Shown: positions 50,474 to 61,169, numbered from the stretch's first letter. The stretch: 64,000 bases of DNA from Vibrio sp. BS-M-Sm-2 (GCF_041504345.1 NZ_CP167894.1:2914001-2978000); one strand, 5' to 3'. Notes: generated by a model not told the origin, from the sequence alone. Made by a program: numbers and translations.

Positions 50474-51520
50474 TTAGTGGCCGTATGTACGAGGTTTGGT
50501 GTAGTAGTCAATCAGTGGAACACACATGTTGGCTAACAATACAGCAAACGCCACGCCATCAGGGAAGCCACCCCAACTGCGGATAATAAAGACTAACCCG
50601 CCAATCAGGGCACCAAATACCAAGCGACCTTTCACTGTCGTCGAGGCTGAAACCGGATCGGTTGCAATGAAGAATGCACCAAGCATGGTCGCGCCAGACA
50701 ATAAATGAATGGTTGGAGAAGCGGTTTCACCAGGCGTCAGCACTAAGAACACTAAGCTAAACAGCGCAAGGCTAGCAATAAAAGCGACCGGAATATGCCA
50801 CTGAATCACGCGTTGCTTGATGAGCACCAAGCCGCCGACTAGGTAGGCAAGGTTAACCCATTCCCAGCCCACGCCAGCTAACCAGCTGAATTGTGGCTGA
50901 GACAGAGCTTCGGAAGCGGTGTTGCCTGCCGTTAATGCGGTTTTGAATGCATCGAGTGGTGTTGCCATCGTGGTGCCATCAATACCAAGACGCGCTTGTT
51001 GAAGAGATAAACCTTCGTTATTGAAACCGGTAAAGATCATCAAAAATGAGTCAACAAAGCTCGTTGCTTCAGCTGTTAAGCTGGTCGGCGCATTCCAACT
51101 GGTCATTTGAACTGGGAATGAGATTAGCAAAACAACGTAAGCAACCATCGCGGGGTTAAACGGGTTTTGTCCAAGGCCGCCATAAAGGTGTTTTGCGATG
51201 ATGATAGCGAAGAACATACCGATGACTAGAATCCACCACGGAGAGTGTGGGGGAATCGCGACACTGAGTAGCCAAGCGGTCACAACAGCGCTGTAATCAC
51301 GTAATGCCATCACTGGCGGACGTTTTCTTAGCAGCATGACAGCGGCTTCAAAGGTAACAGCAAGTGCAATAGCAAATACTAACTGGATGAGCGTACCCCA
51401 TCCAAAGAAGTAGGTTTGAGCTAGTAGACCTGGCAATGCACAAATAGCGACCCATTTCATGAGATCAGGGGTGCTTCTACGATTGTGCGCGTGCGGTGAG
51501 CTGGCGATAAAGAAGGCCAC
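50474..51520 (-). CDS. rnfD: Electron transport complex subunit RnfD
   Basis: 348-aa polytopic subunit with about ten helices and a covalent flavin site SGAT in [12 protein letters not shown] near residue 275. It belongs to the NqrB/RnfD family. Its start codon overlaps the rnfC stop by one base. Confidence 0.95.
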   Translation of the reverse strand: MAFFIASSPHAHNRRSTPDLMKWVAICALPGLLAQTYFFGWGTLIQLVFAIALAVTFEAAVMLLRKRPPVMALRDYSAVVTAWLLSVAIPPHSPWWILVIGMFFAIIIAKHLYGGLGQNPFNPAMVAYVVLLISFPVQMTSWNAPTSLTAEATSFVDSFLMIFTGFNNEGLSLQQARLGIDGTTMATPLDAFKTALTAGNTASEALSQPQFSWLAGVGWEWVNLAYLVGGLVLIKQRVIQWHIPVAFIASLALFSLVFLVLTPGETASPTIHLLSGATMLGAFFIATDPVSASTTVKGRLVFGALIGGLVFIIRSWGGFPDGVAFAVLLANMCVPLIDYYTKPRTYGH

Positions 51521-54216
51521 TACTCTTTCTCCTCATTGTTCTTTTTATCTTGCTCTTGCTGCGCTTTTCTTGCTTTAGCACGAGCAATTGCGGCAGCAAC
51601 GGCTGCTTTCTTAGGATCGACGGGTTCTGATTGAGCATCAGATTCAACCACAGTCTTTTTTTCAACTAAAGGTTCAGCTACAGGTTCGAGAGCGATTTCT
51701 TCAGCTTCGACCGGCTTAGCTTGCTGTGCTTTCTTCGCTTTAGCACGCGCGATAGCGGCAGCAACAGCAGCTTTCTTAGGATCGACAGCTTCTGGTTGAG
51801 TTTCAGCTACCACCTCAATTACTGGCTCAGGCGTTTCTGCTGTCTCAGTCTGTTTCGCTTGCTGAGCTTTCTTCGCCTTTGCACGGGCAATCGCAGCAGC
51901 AACCGCGGCTTTCTTAGGATCGACTGACTCTTGTTGAGTTTCAGCTTCAACTTCAATTACTGGCTCAGGGGTTTCTACTGTCTCAGCCTGTTTCACTTGC
52001 TGTGCTTTCTTCGCTTTAGCGCGAGCTATTGCGGCAGCAACGGCGTCTTTCTTGGCATCACCAGTACTTTCAGCTGGAGCACCAGAAGCTGATTCTGCTT
52101 GTTGTGCTTTCTTCGCTTTAGCACGCGCAATAGCGGCAGCAACGGCATCTTTTTTGGCATCACCAGTACTTTCAGTTGGAGCGTCAGAAGCTGATTCTAC
52201 TTGCTGAGCCTTCTTGGCTTTAGCACGGGCAATAGCGGCAGCAACGGCATCTTTCTTAGCATCGCCAGAGCTTTCAGCTGGAGCATCAGAAGCTGATTCC
52301 GCTTGTTGAGCTTTCTTGGCTTTAGCGCGAGCTATTGCGGCAGCAACGGCGTCTTTCTTGGCGTCGCCAGAGCTTTCAGTTGGGGCTTCAGAAGCTGCTT
52401 GCGCCTGCTGTGCTTTCTTGGCTTTAGCACGAGCGATAGCGGCAGCAACTGCGTCTTTCTTAGCGTCGCCAGAGCTTTCAGCTGGAGTGTCAGCAGCTGC
52501 TTGTTGCGCCTTGCGTTCTCGAGCTTGACGCTTACGCTCTTCACGTAGCTTCGACATTTCAGAGTTGTCTGGTTCAGCACTGTCTGCTTTCTGAGCCGCA
52601 GCTTGTTTCGCTTTTGCCTTAGCAATTGCAGCGGCTACCGCAGGTTTCACTGTTGGCTCTTCACTTGGAGCCTGCTCAGCTGCGGCTTTTTGTGCTTTAA
52701 CACGTGCAATCGCAGCAGCAATTGCATCGTCACCGTCTGCCGCTTTCATGTCTTTGCGACGGTTATCCGCGGCTTTCTTGAAGCGGTTTTCACGTTCTGC
52801 TTTGTCACGCTCCATACGAGCGTTTTTCTCTTCGAAACGAACCTTGGCACGCTCTGCGGCCGTTGCTTCGTCTTTTCTTGTTTTGATTTCGGCTTTCGCT
52901 TGGCGATAGTACTGAACAAGAGGAATTTCACTTGGGCAAACAAACGCACAAGCACCACATTCAATACAGTCTTTAATATTTAGCTCTTCGCACTTGTCCA
53001 GCTCATTGGCTTTCGCGTGCCATTGCAGCTGTTGAGGCAGCAGAGAGGCAGGGCAAGCTTCAGCACACGCGCTGCAACGAATACATTCCATCTCGTAAGT
53101 GCTTGGTGAGATCTCACGACGCGTTGGCGCTAAAATACAGTTCGACGTTTTAGTGATTGGCACATTGGCGTGTGGCAAGGTAAAGCCCATCATAGGGCCG
53201 CCCAAAATCAAACGCGGCAGTTTTTTATCGGCTTTGTAGCCAAACTCTTCAAGTAACTCGAGTACAGGTGTACCTAATAGTGCCCAAACGTTACGAGGTT
53301 GCTTAAAGGTTTTACCGGTTAATGTCACAACGCGGTTAACCACAGGTTCGCCGTCAATTACCGCTCGCTTAATCGAGTAAAGAGAGCCGACGTTCTGAAC
53401 TAAAACACCAATGTCTGCAGGGATGCCGCCAGCCGGAACCTCTTTATTAGTAAGGATCTTGATCAGCTGTTTCTCACCACCAGAAGGGTATTTAGTTGGG
53501 ATAACACGAATGACGATATCTTTGTCTTTCGCCGCAATCTCAAGTGCTTTTATTGCAGCTGGCTTGTTGTCTTCAATGCCGATAACAGTCAGTTTTGGTT
53601 GAAGGATGTGTTCAACCACTTCGATGCCTTTTAGTACTTCTTCGGCATGCTCTTGAAGCAACTTGTCATCGGAGGTGATGTAAGGCTCACACTCCGCAGC
53701 GTTGACGATCAAAATATCAGTGCGGCCTAAGCCTGATTGAAGCTTTTTGGCGGTAGGGAAGCCTGCACCACCCATGCCTGAGATACCAGCTTGGCGAATT
53801 ATATCAAGCAGTTCATCGGATGTCTTTGTAGAAAAATCTTCAACTGGGTGTTTTGCAACCCAAGCGTCTAGGCCATCAGGTTTAATAACCACGCACATAT
53901 CGCTCAAGCCTGAAGGGTGAGCGGTAGTTCGTGGTTCGATAGCGGTAATCACACCCGATGTTGGTGCATGTACCGGCAAAGTAAAACCAGTCTCTAAGGC
54001 CGTCAGTTGTTGGCCTTTTAGTACAGTGTCACCAACAGCAACCAACAAGTTACCAGGCTTACCGATGTGCTGTTTTACCGGAAGAACGATTTCTTCAGGA
54101 AGCCTTGCATGCACGATATCAGTAGTATTCGACTGTTTCTTGTTTTCAGCAGGGTGCACACCGCCCGGGAAGTTCCAAATAGAGCCCGCGCGAATTTGTT
54201 CAATTAAAGAGATCAT
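51520..54216 (-). CDS. rnfC: Electron transport complex subunit RnfC with expanded Ala/Lys-rich repeats
   Basis: 898 aa, longer than the roughly 740 of E. coli RnfC. The N-terminal NADH/FMN-binding core is followed by two 4Fe-4S motifs ([12 protein letters not shown] near 380 and [12 protein letters not shown] near 420). Residues from about 500 onward are low-complexity Ala/Lys: ten tandem units, eight sharing [16 protein letters not shown] almost exactly. The frame opens at 54252 inside rnfB, but the family core starts [11 protein letters not shown] at 54216, 7 bases after the rnfB stop. Confidence 0.94.
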   Translation of the reverse strand: MISLIEQIRAGSIWNFPGGVHPAENKKQSNTTDIVHARLPEEIVLPVKQHIGKPGNLLVAVGDTVLKGQQLTALETGFTLPVHAPTSGVITAIEPRTTAHPSGLSDMCVVIKPDGLDAWVAKHPVEDFSTKTSDELLDIIRQAGISGMGGAGFPTAKKLQSGLGRTDILIVNAAECEPYITSDDKLLQEHAEEVLKGIEVVEHILQPKLTVIGIEDNKPAAIKALEIAAKDKDIVIRVIPTKYPSGGEKQLIKILTNKEVPAGGIPADIGVLVQNVGSLYSIKRAVIDGEPVVNRVVTLTGKTFKQPRNVWALLGTPVLELLEEFGYKADKKLPRLILGGPMMGFTLPHANVPITKTSNCILAPTRREISPSTYEMECIRCSACAEACPASLLPQQLQWHAKANELDKCEELNIKDCIECGACAFVCPSEIPLVQYYRQAKAEIKTRKDEATAAERAKVRFEEKNARMERDKAERENRFKKAADNRRKDMKAADGDDAIAAAIARVKAQKAAAEQAPSEEPTVKPAVAAAIAKAKAKQAAAQKADSAEPDNSEMSKLREERKRQARERKAQQAAADTPAESSGDAKKDAVAAAIARAKAKKAQQAQAASEAPTESSGDAKKDAVAAAIARAKAKKAQQAESASDAPAESSGDAKKDAVAAAIARAKAKKAQQVESASDAPTESTGDAKKDAVAAAIARAKAKKAQQAESASGAPAESTGDAKKDAVAAAIARAKAKKAQQVKQAETVETPEPVIEVEAETQQESVDPKKAAVAAAIARAKAKKAQQAKQTETAETPEPVIEVVAETQPEAVDPKKAAVAAAIARAKAKKAQQAKPVEAEEIALEPVAEPLVEKKTVVESDAQSEPVDPKKAAVAAAIARAKARKAQQEQDKKNNEEKE
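51700..52490. repeat. Tandem repeat encoding the RnfC tail
   Basis: In-frame repeats: 102-bp (34-codon) units at about 51990-52490 and longer, roughly 138-bp units toward 51700. Each keeps the [16 protein letters not shown] core; the linkers vary. They are inside rnfC and purely coding. Confidence 0.85.
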
Positions 54217-54223
54217 ACTAACC

Positions 54224-54817
54224 CTACGCCTTAGGCTCTGACGCGGTCGCATCAGTCGCTTGGTTAGTGATATCAGTAACAGGAATGATGTTCATCTGCC
54301 ATTTCCAATTTTCAGTCGTTGTTGCCACTGGAATCATTTCGATACAGTCAGTAGGGCATGGTGCAACACATAGGTCACAGCCTGTACATTCATCTTTGAT
54401 GACGGTGTGCAGCGCCTTGGTGCCACCAACAATGGCGTCAACAGGGCAGGCTTGAATACACTTGGTACAGCCGATACACATATCTTCGTGAATGAAGGCA
54501 ACGGTTTTTACTTTGTTATCTAAGTCATGAGCGGAGTCTTCAACTTCTACGCCCATTAAATCTGCTAACTTCTCAATGGTTGCTTGGCCGCCCGGAGGAC
54601 ATTTGTTGATCTTGTCTCCGTTAGCGATCGCCTCTGCGTATGGGCGACAACCAGGGTAGCCACACTGGCCACATTGAGTTTGCGGTAAAATGGTGTCGAT
54701 TTGATCAACGATAGGATCGGCTTCTACTTTAAAGCGGATAGAAGCAAAGCCCAAAATAGCGCCAAAAACAGCGGCTAAAACGGCTAGCGCAATGATCGCA
54801 ATTAAAATGGTACTCAT
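54224..54817 (-). CDS. rnfB: Electron transport complex subunit RnfB
   Basis: 197 aa. N-terminal membrane anchor, then a 4Fe-4S domain with CGQCGYPGC near residue 50. Two ferredoxin-type motifs follow: [12 protein letters not shown] near residue 115 and [12 protein letters not shown] near 145. It is the cytoplasmic electron entry point of RNF. It lies 2 bases after rnfA. Confidence 0.95.
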   Translation of the reverse strand: MSTILIAIIALAVLAAVFGAILGFASIRFKVEADPIVDQIDTILPQTQCGQCGYPGCRPYAEAIANGDKINKCPPGGQATIEKLADLMGVEVEDSAHDLDNKVKTVAFIHEDMCIGCTKCIQACPVDAIVGGTKALHTVIKDECTGCDLCVAPCPTDCIEMIPVATTTENWKWQMNIIPVTDITNQATDATASEPKA

Positions 54818-54819
54818 GC

Positions 54820-55398
54820 TTATTTCACCAACCCAGTAAAGCCCATAAATGCCAGAGACATTAGGCCTGCTGTGATCATCGCAATCGATGCGCCTTTGAA
54901 GGGCATTGGAACATCAGCAACCGCAATACGCTCACGCATCGCAGCAAATAGGATCAATACAAGAGAGAAACCAACCGCTGCGCCGAAACCATAGATGATC
55001 GACTGAATGAAGTTGTGGTTTTCATTAATGTTCAGAAGTGCCACACCTAATACCGCACAGTTAGTGGTGATAAGAGGCAGAAAGATACCCAATAGGCGAT
55101 ATAGCGTTGGGCTGGTTTTGTGGACGACCATTTCCGTAAATTGAACAACCACCGCGATAACCAAGATAAAGCTCATGGTACGCAGGTATTCAATACCCAG
55201 AGGGGTAAGGATGTAGGTTTCTACTAGGTATGCAGATACTGACGCTAACGTCAAAACGAAAGTCGTCGCGAGGCCCATGCCAATCGCAGTCTCCAGTTTC
55301 TTGGAGACTCCCATGAAAGGACATAGCCCTAAAAACTTCACTAGCACAAAGTTATTGACCAGCACTGTGCCAACCAACAACAAAAGGTATTCGGTCAT
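54820..55398 (-). CDS. rnfA: Electron transport complex subunit RnfA
   Basis: 192-aa integral membrane subunit with about six helices and the [18 protein letters not shown] block. It is the first gene of the rnfABCDGE operon. Upstream lies the AT-rich border of the accessory segment. Confidence 0.95.
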   Translation of the reverse strand: MTEYLLLLVGTVLVNNFVLVKFLGLCPFMGVSKKLETAIGMGLATTFVLTLASVSAYLVETYILTPLGIEYLRTMSFILVIAVVVQFTEMVVHKTSPTLYRLLGIFLPLITTNCAVLGVALLNINENHNFIQSIIYGFGAAVGFSLVLILFAAMRERIAVADVPMPFKGASIAMITAGLMSLAFMGFTGLVK

Positions 55399-56226
55399 AA
55401 TGGATTAATTCTTGAGATTCCGATCCCGATATTATCCTGCTTTGCTCACCTAATAACAACCAGTGAACGGTGTGGTTTTGTATGTCTGATGGAAATTTAT
55501 ACGCTTAATAAGAGGATAGCAGATCTCATTGCAACAAATCAGTTGTTCTAAAGCGTAAGAATGATACACATATTATGGACGTGTTTGGGCTCTTATACGT
55601 GGTTTTCTTAAGCATAGAATTGACGATTTTAACGAGGGTACTGTCAAACTTTTCTTGTAACAGGCCTAGGAGGCGCCCTCTTGTTGAGCAATTGTACGTA
55701 TCAGTTTTAGAAAACCGTTTCATCATTGAGGATTGAGGGGGAAAGAGCAAAATCATTTACCCAAAATGAGTCTGACATAAGCAAAAACTTAATCCGCGGA
55801 GATTAGTTTGTTGTAAATGAAGTTTTGAGCGAACGTGTAGCTAGAGGTTTTTTTTGTAAGAACAAAAAAAGATTTACATTTCCTGTAATTGTAAGTCAAT
55901 TTTTGAGTTAAATTGTAATATTCTTTAATAATTGAGTGAAATCCACTCTCTTTTTTTATGAAATAGTTATCAAGTTTGAAATATATGTATTTTAGTTTTT
56001 TTTGTTTCATGGCGACGCTTTTTTTATATATAGTTGCGTTTACAAAAAAGTTACTTATTTTGCCTTTTTAAATAACCATTTAATTAATCCCGTTAACGTT
56101 CGGTTAGTGGTAAATGGTTGAATGAATCAAGTGACAGATAAAAATTATTTTAAATAACCCCAATATTTATCCATGAAAATTATATTTGTATAAATATTAT
56201 GGTTATTCATTTTTTAAGGCTAATTT
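55399..56226. other. AT-rich gene-free border, rnfA to VtrA-like gene
   Basis: 828 bases, clearly more AT-rich than the rnf side, with poly-A/T runs. Minus-strand frames of 73 and 76 codons are low-complexity and lack ribosome sites; I do not call them. It should carry the rnf promoter and the promoter of the regulator gene. Confidence 0.5.
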
Positions 56227-57037
56227 ATGTACAAAGTAAATAATTGGTTAATTCACTTAGACCACCCGTTAGTGACTGATTTACTCAAAAATGAAGAAAA
56301 GCGCATCGGCTATCACGATCATCTTGTGATTCTAATGTTGTGTGAAAACGCTGGAAAAATTAATACTAAAGAAGATTTGTTGAAAAGAGCTTGGCCAGGA
56401 AAACATGTCTCTGAAGGCTCACTGACACAATCGATCAGCGCGATACGCACTTTGCTTGAGGATAATGGTAAGCAACAAAAGTATCTAAAAACGGTCGCCA
56501 AGGTTGGTTATAAACTAGAAAGTGAGGCAGTATCGTGGCTAGAAGACGATGATGATAAATCAGATAACCAAGAGAACTTATTCGCTGGGGAACCAAGCGG
56601 TAAGACTGAGAGCTTTGAAGAGAGTTCCGAAAAAAACACGATTCACATTCGGACGTAATCAAATCTATATTGTTCTAGGCTGCGTATTCATAGCGATTGC
56701 GGCACTGTTTCCATTAGTGTTCACTGCAAAAGCCCCTAAGTTAACGAGCTGGCTTCCACTGACTAAAATGTTTTCTAGCGAAGCTTTAACTGTCTATTGT
56801 GATAATGAAGAAGAGGCCAACTTGGTTGCAAAAGGCGTTAAGCTTTTGGTTTCTCAAGAAGCTAAACAAGGTAGGTTAAGCCGATTGATCCTTGCTCATT
56901 CTCAAGAAAGCTTATCTATTGTAATACTCAAGCCATTGGCACCGCCTGTCAATTTAGTGGTTTTGTTTGAATCTCCTCAATCAACGGATGATCTGGTTGG
57001 TATGGTTAAAGCGGAGCTTAGTCGCTATGTTCACTAA
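56227..57037 (+). pseudogene. ToxR/VtrA-like membrane transcription factor, split by a frameshift
   Basis: The first frame (56227-56658, 143 aa) is a winged-helix DNA-binding domain at about 27-98 (GYHDHLVILMLCENAGKI, LLKRAWPGKHVSEGSLTQS, TVAKVGYKL) plus an acidic linker. The second, shifted +1 (ending at 57037), gives the membrane helix IYIVLGCVFIAIAALFPLVF and a periplasmic domain. They join at a run of seven A (56630-56636): six A would give one 269-aa protein, the length of ToxR/VtrA proteins. AAGG lies 8 bases before ATG. If expressed whole, it would sense bile-like signals in the periplasm and act directly on DNA. Confidence 0.7.
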
Positions 57038-57548
57038 AAATAAAAGCGTTTATTTTCTTCTGTTTTGTCTTTGTTTAATGCTGGTTTCCATTGCATATAG
57101 TCTACGTTCGAAAAATAATGTTTTGGTCAACTCTACGACCCTATATATGACAATAGATGGTGACTATATGGCCACGGAGCACATGGACGTCGTGATCAGT
57201 GATGAAAATTTTGAGGCGGTTACGGTTATAAAAGAAGCAGGACTCAATAACACCTTAGATATTTACACAAAAGGAAAATTCATTCGCAAGAGTAATGGGC
57301 TATTTAATGTAAGCTTGCGTGAAGAACGCGTTGAGCATGGAGACATTGATTTTGAACATGATGACGACATGCTCGTTTATGATAAATATATTGAAGCGCG
57401 AAAAAAGCTATCGTTTTTTAAATCGGTTCAAGTTGTTGAAGAGTTGCCGAACCAATATATGCTTATCATTTCAAATAGTCCGGTAAAGAAAATGGTTGCT
57501 GTAAAGATTGAGCCTTTACCAATTGAAGACTTTTATGATGACTATTAA
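57027..57548 (+). CDS. Small membrane partner of the VtrA-like regulator (VtrC/ToxS-like)
   Basis: 173 aa. One N-terminal membrane helix (about 8-27, VYFLLFCLCLMLVSIAYSL) and a periplasmic domain of mostly beta character. The ATG lies inside the end of the regulator gene (11-base overlap), the arrangement of vtrA-vtrC in V. parahaemolyticus, where the pair forms a bile-salt-binding heterodimer. Sequence similarity is not evident by eye, so the call rests on topology, size and overlap. The frame also opens at 56967, which I reject because 57027 begins at the basic, signal-like FTKNKSVYF. Confidence 0.55.
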   Translation: MFTKNKSVYFLLFCLCLMLVSIAYSLRSKNNVLVNSTTLYMTIDGDYMATEHMDVVISDENFEAVTVIKEAGLNNTLDIYTKGKFIRKSNGLFNVSLREERVEHGDIDFEHDDDMLVYDKYIEARKKLSFFKSVQVVEELPNQYMLIISNSPVKKMVAVKIEPLPIEDFYDDY

Positions 57549-57649
57549 TATTTTAACTATGGTTTGATATTTTTTTAGGTCTATTTCATTATTATCAATT
57601 GTATCATTATGGGAGGATGCACCTCAGTTTAATAGGAGATGCACTAACC

Positions 57650-59137
57650 ATGACTAAATATCTAATATCAGTCTTGCTCATACTGATCACTCTTACTTTG
57701 CGAGCTGAGGAGATCAGCTCACCCCCCAAGATAATGAATTATAACGTTTATATGCTGGATCATCGTCTCGGAATTTTCGTTGGTGGGACTAATCCAAATA
57801 AACGAGCACAGTTGTTGGCGAACTCTTCGGTTTTTGATGATACCGACGTGGTTATATTTAACGAAGTGTTCGACAACCAAGCAAGCCAAATACTTATCGA
57901 TACACTAGCTCAGAAGTTTGGATATCTAACTCCTGTTTTGGGCCGTACAAAAAATGGCTGGGATCACACTGAAGGTTGGCGATCGACATCTCTTGATGAT
58001 GGCGGCGTGATTGTATTTAGTAAATATCCAATTGAGTACAAGTCACAAGTGATCTTCAGAGATGGGTGCGGTGCAGACTGGGCATCTCAAAAAGGTTTTA
58101 TACACACTGTCATTAATAAAGGTGGAGAGAGGTACAATATTATCGGCACCCACGTTCAAGCTGATGATGACACCTGCAACACTCCTCCTTCTGTGGTTAG
58201 ACAAGACCAGTTTGCACAAATAGAGAACTATATTTTCGGGTCAAACCGCTCAGCTGATGAAATGTTTTTTATTGCTGGTGATTTAAATGTAGCAAAAGAC
58301 TCACAAGAGTTTTCTTCAATGCTCGAGACCTTAAATGTATCAGAGCCAACCAATTACGCTGGTGCGCCATACTCATGGGACCCTGCAGTAAATGGTTTAG
58401 CACACGCAAACTATTCTGATCTAAAAGGGCAATTACTTGACTATGTTCTGGTCGAGCGTAGTCACAAGCAACCCAAGAACTGGCACAACCAAGTGTTAGA
58501 TATAGTATCGGATAGAGTTGTTCTACCTGGCACACAGGAGCCGTATTACTTTTATGAGTATTCAGATCATTTCCCTGTCGCTGCGTTTGAGTATGCAGAT
58601 GAAAGCACGCCAATTCATAGCGTGCGTCCAATCAATAAGCCATATAACTCAATCAGGCTAAAGCATCGATCGACTGGTGAATATGTTTACGCGGATCCAA
58701 ATGTGCCTAATGGCTGGCTTACCTACGGTCGCGATGGAGAGCAATCCAACGCTAAGTTTAAGTTAGACAACTGGCATCCATATAATGGTACTTGTATTCA
58801 CGACCATGACTATGTACAGATCTCAAGAAAAGATGATTATAAAGATTACTACTGGACCTATAGTAGTAATACGTATTACACCGAAGATCACGACTCTTCT
58901 GACTTCATGAAGATAAGCCGCCTAACAGAATCCGAAAGCTGCATCCAGAATGGTGATGTCGTATATATTTATGATCATGCGCATCATTTGTGGACATCAG
59001 CGGACAAATATCTTGAGCCTATAAATACGTACATCAAAGCGACTAAGGAGCTGCCAGTTAGCGAAAATGGGCTGTTCATTATTGAGATGGATAACTTTGA
59101 ATTCTCTGACTGGGAATCGAATATAACTCATAAATGA
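57650..59137 (+). CDS. Secreted sphingomyelinase C (sphingomyelin phosphodiesterase)
   Basis: 495 aa with a Sec signal (1-19, ending LTLRAEE). A DNase-I-fold phosphodiesterase follows, with E72 in FNEVFD, H168 in IGTHVQADDD, GDLNV at 210-214 and the catalytic SDH at 305-307. These are the bacterial SMase motifs; relatives cleave sphingomyelin to ceramide and phosphocholine and lyse host cells. An extra C-terminal domain (about 325-495) rich in Tyr/Trp/Asp may target membranes. ATG 57650 is chosen because it starts the signal peptide, with GGAG 12 bases upstream. Confidence 0.85.
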   Translation: MTKYLISVLLILITLTLRAEEISSPPKIMNYNVYMLDHRLGIFVGGTNPNKRAQLLANSSVFDDTDVVIFNEVFDNQASQILIDTLAQKFGYLTPVLGRTKNGWDHTEGWRSTSLDDGGVIVFSKYPIEYKSQVIFRDGCGADWASQKGFIHTVINKGGERYNIIGTHVQADDDTCNTPPSVVRQDQFAQIENYIFGSNRSADEMFFIAGDLNVAKDSQEFSSMLETLNVSEPTNYAGAPYSWDPAVNGLAHANYSDLKGQLLDYVLVERSHKQPKNWHNQVLDIVSDRVVLPGTQEPYYFYEYSDHFPVAAFEYADESTPIHSVRPINKPYNSIRLKHRSTGEYVYADPNVPNGWLTYGRDGEQSNAKFKLDNWHPYNGTCIHDHDYVQISRKDDYKDYYWTYSSNTYYTEDHDSSDFMKISRLTESESCIQNGDVVYIYDHAHHLWTSADKYLEPINTYIKATKELPVSENGLFIIEMDNFEFSDWESNITHK

Positions 59138-59223
59138 ACATATTCTAAATATTGATTTTTCTTGAAATTACTTGATTTTCAGTACTATTTGACTTGTTTG
59201 GTTTATTGTAAATAGTCAAACAT

Positions 59224-59323
59224 TAGAGTGTGTTCAGCGATGGTGGAGGGTAGTGCGGTTAGTCGGCTCTGCTCTTCTGCTGCCACTATCGTTAAAATAA
59301 AAGCCACATTAATGTGGCTTTTT
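59224..59323 (+). ncRNA. Candidate small RNA or structured 3'UTR
   Basis: CGATGGTGG (59238-59246) pairs with CCACTATCG (59283-59291), a 9-bp stem with one wobble, enclosing a GC-rich loop. A perfect terminator hairpin (59302-59319) with T5 closes it. TTGACT at 59189-59194 could be a -35; the -10 is weak. It is either an independent sRNA of about 100 nt or the structured end of the SMase mRNA. Confidence 0.45.
59300..59323 (+). terminator. Terminator after the SMase/sRNA region
   Basis: AGCCACATT/AATGTGGCT, a perfect 9-bp palindrome, then TTTTT. Confidence 0.8.
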
Positions 59324-59475
59324 ACAATATAAAAACAATGTACTTAATTATCGATTGGTCAGTTAATGATTGATTGAATTTTCGAGAATCATAGTGTGTT
59401 GAAAATTGGTTTTCATAAAGACTTGAATTATAGAAACTAGTTGGAAAGGTTTTGGCTTTAGTAAGATATTTAATT

Positions 59476-59688
59476 ATGAACTTTGATGGATACTTTGAAA
59501 AAATACAAATTCAAATAGAGAAGATCGATTCGCTAGAAGACCTACTAGTATGGCGAAAGAGAATTAACATAGGACACTCCGGTCTTTCATTTCGGACAGA
59601 ACAAGGTCGGCTTATTTCCCATTGCTATCGAAGGTTTAAGGACAAAGAATATGGAATTACTGATTTTAACTCTTCCTGTGAGATATAA
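59476..59688 (+). CDS. Small hypothetical protein
   Basis: 70 aa from ATG 59476 (the frame opens at 59452), starting MNFDGYFEKIQIQIEKIDSL. It is hydrophilic, slightly basic, with no signal, helix repeat or known motif. The ribosome site is weak. It sits alone between the SMase and the pore-former genes. It could be real, given its protein-like composition, but nothing else supports it. Confidence 0.4.
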   Translation: MNFDGYFEKIQIQIEKIDSLEDLLVWRKRINIGHSGLSFRTEQGRLISHCYRRFKDKEYGITDFNSSCEI

Positions 59689-59837
59689 AGTATTCAATAA
59701 CAAATTAATTATTACTCAGGAATATTCAACAATAAAATAGATTTTTTTATCACAATTTAATTGTGAATATATTCTTTTGACTCGCTAATTTTAAAAGGCA
59801 TCGATATTGGTGCAAATGTAGTTAAAAGGAACGAGTG

Positions 59838-61169
59838 ATGAAATTAAAACGCTTCAGTTTAAGCTTGATAACAGTCTCTATGTTATCTGGCTATGCTAAT
59901 GCATCTCCTATCCCTGGGATTGATGATGCCTACTTCACAGGGGCTGATGAGTATGTTGCGTACGATGATCCGGCAACAGCCTGTGATATCTTTAATGCCA
60001 AAGTAGAATACATTAATAATCATCTAGATCAGCAGGGTTTACCTGGAAAAATTGCGAACCTCTGTCAGCATGCAAGAATAGAAGATGGCCAAATTGAAGA
60101 GCAATTTATTATCACTTCTCAGAATGGTGCTTATAGCTATGGTAAGGAGAAGTACAAAATTCATGAACAGGTTGATGTCGCACGTACCATCGATTTGTTG
60201 ATGTTTTCTCAGTCAAATAAGACTAACTATATTATGGCGGTTGACGGCAGTATGAATGTAACGCGTCAAACCCTTGCCGACGGAGGCTATTTTTTCGAGT
60301 GGGAAGATGAGAAAGTTGCTCCGCACTTTTATTACCAAGAAGGATACTTAGGTCAGATCTTCCATGGAAATTCTCAATTTAATTTCATGTCAGGTGAAAA
60401 TGTCTACAATTGGGCTCACAAGAAAGCCGTTAATGAGGCGCCCAATAATGCGGAAGAGCAATCAAGGCTGACTTGGAAATACTTGTCTGAAGAATGTGAA
60501 AACGATAAAAACAACGATTATTGTCTCCCTCAAAGCCGATATGGAAATCTGTTTGTGAACCAGCAAAGCTTTCCAAGTTCGAGTAATGTGAACAAAGAGA
60601 TTTCGTTAGCTGAAAGTACGTCTTATAGCTTTGATATTACTGGCTCTTTTGAAGCGAGCAAATCAGATGGTCCGTCTGCTGGTCTCGGAGTGGGTTTTGG
60701 TTTTAGCCAAACCAAAGAATCGAGTCAGACACACAGTATGTTGAATTACACCTCGGTTGATGAAGGCAATGATATCGGCCACTCGGTTGTCCAGACTATT
60801 AATACAAAAGCTGTGGGAGAAGCTGGGTATTACAGAGATGCTCCATCTGCAGAATTTTGGCATGTAAAGAATGCTGCTGAAATTTGGGGTGAAGACCTGT
60901 ACCGAGTTTACGATCTAAAGAGCTATGAGACGTGGCAAGAAAACTACACTGCTGATTGGAATACTTGTCGTGATCAAAAACTGGTATTCGGTAATGCGGT
61001 GACGGTTTCGCGCGCCTATCTCAATATGTATGGCAGTAGTTGGTCAATTAATGAGAATGAGTCAACTTTATACCAAAGAGATTCTAACTACGGCATTACG
61101 ATCGATACCGATTGCACTATTGACGATAAAGGTCAAACGTTCCGCATCATGAAAGAAACAATTCTTTAG
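59838..61169 (+). CDS. Secreted putative beta-pore-forming toxin (leukocidin/cytolysin-like)
   Basis: 443 aa with a Sec signal to about residue 23 (GYANAS). At 257-303 there is an alternating Ser/Gly/Phe segment (AESTSYSFDITGSFEAS, GLGVGFGFSQTKESS) typical of the amphipathic stem hairpin of beta-barrel toxins. An aromatic-rich rim-like region follows (AEFWHVKNAAEIWGEDLYRVYD). Eight or so cysteines. There is no lectin domain as in V. cholerae cytolysin. AAAGGA lies 7 bases before ATG, one codon after a GTG that I reject. The next gene follows after 19 bases. Confidence 0.5.
   Translation: MKLKRFSLSLITVSMLSGYANASPIPGIDDAYFTGADEYVAYDDPATACDIFNAKVEYINNHLDQQGLPGKIANLCQHARIEDGQIEEQFIITSQNGAYSYGKEKYKIHEQVDVARTIDLLMFSQSNKTNYIMAVDGSMNVTRQTLADGGYFFEWEDEKVAPHFYYQEGYLGQIFHGNSQFNFMSGENVYNWAHKKAVNEAPNNAEEQSRLTWKYLSEECENDKNNDYCLPQSRYGNLFVNQQSFPSSSNVNKEISLAESTSYSFDITGSFEASKSDGPSAGLGVGFGFSQTKESSQTHSMLNYTSVDEGNDIGHSVVQTINTKAVGEAGYYRDAPSAEFWHVKNAAEIWGEDLYRVYDLKSYETWQENYTADWNTCRDQKLVFGNAVTVSRAYLNMYGSSWSINENESTLYQRDSNYGITIDTDCTIDDKGQTFRIMKETIL

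Larger units (their letters stand above)
59138..59475 (+). other. Gene-free interval with RNA structure candidate
   Basis: About 340 bases after the SMase stop. It contains the candidate structured RNA and its terminator (separate entries); the rest is AT-rich with no gene seen. Confidence 0.6.

Noticed and set aside
51700..52490. Regular repeats that might be a CRISPR array
   Set aside because: Repeats are in-frame, long and coding for the RnfC tail; no unique spacers.
55526..56010. Two minus-strand frames (76 and 73 codons) before the VtrA-like gene
   Set aside because: Low-complexity AT-rich translations with no ribosome site or domain.
56629..56640. A AAA AAC slippery heptamer, suggesting programmed -1 frameshifting in the VtrA-like gene
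   Set aside because: It is in the right phase, but a -1 shift leads to a stop after 13 more codons; the membrane domain is in the +1 frame.
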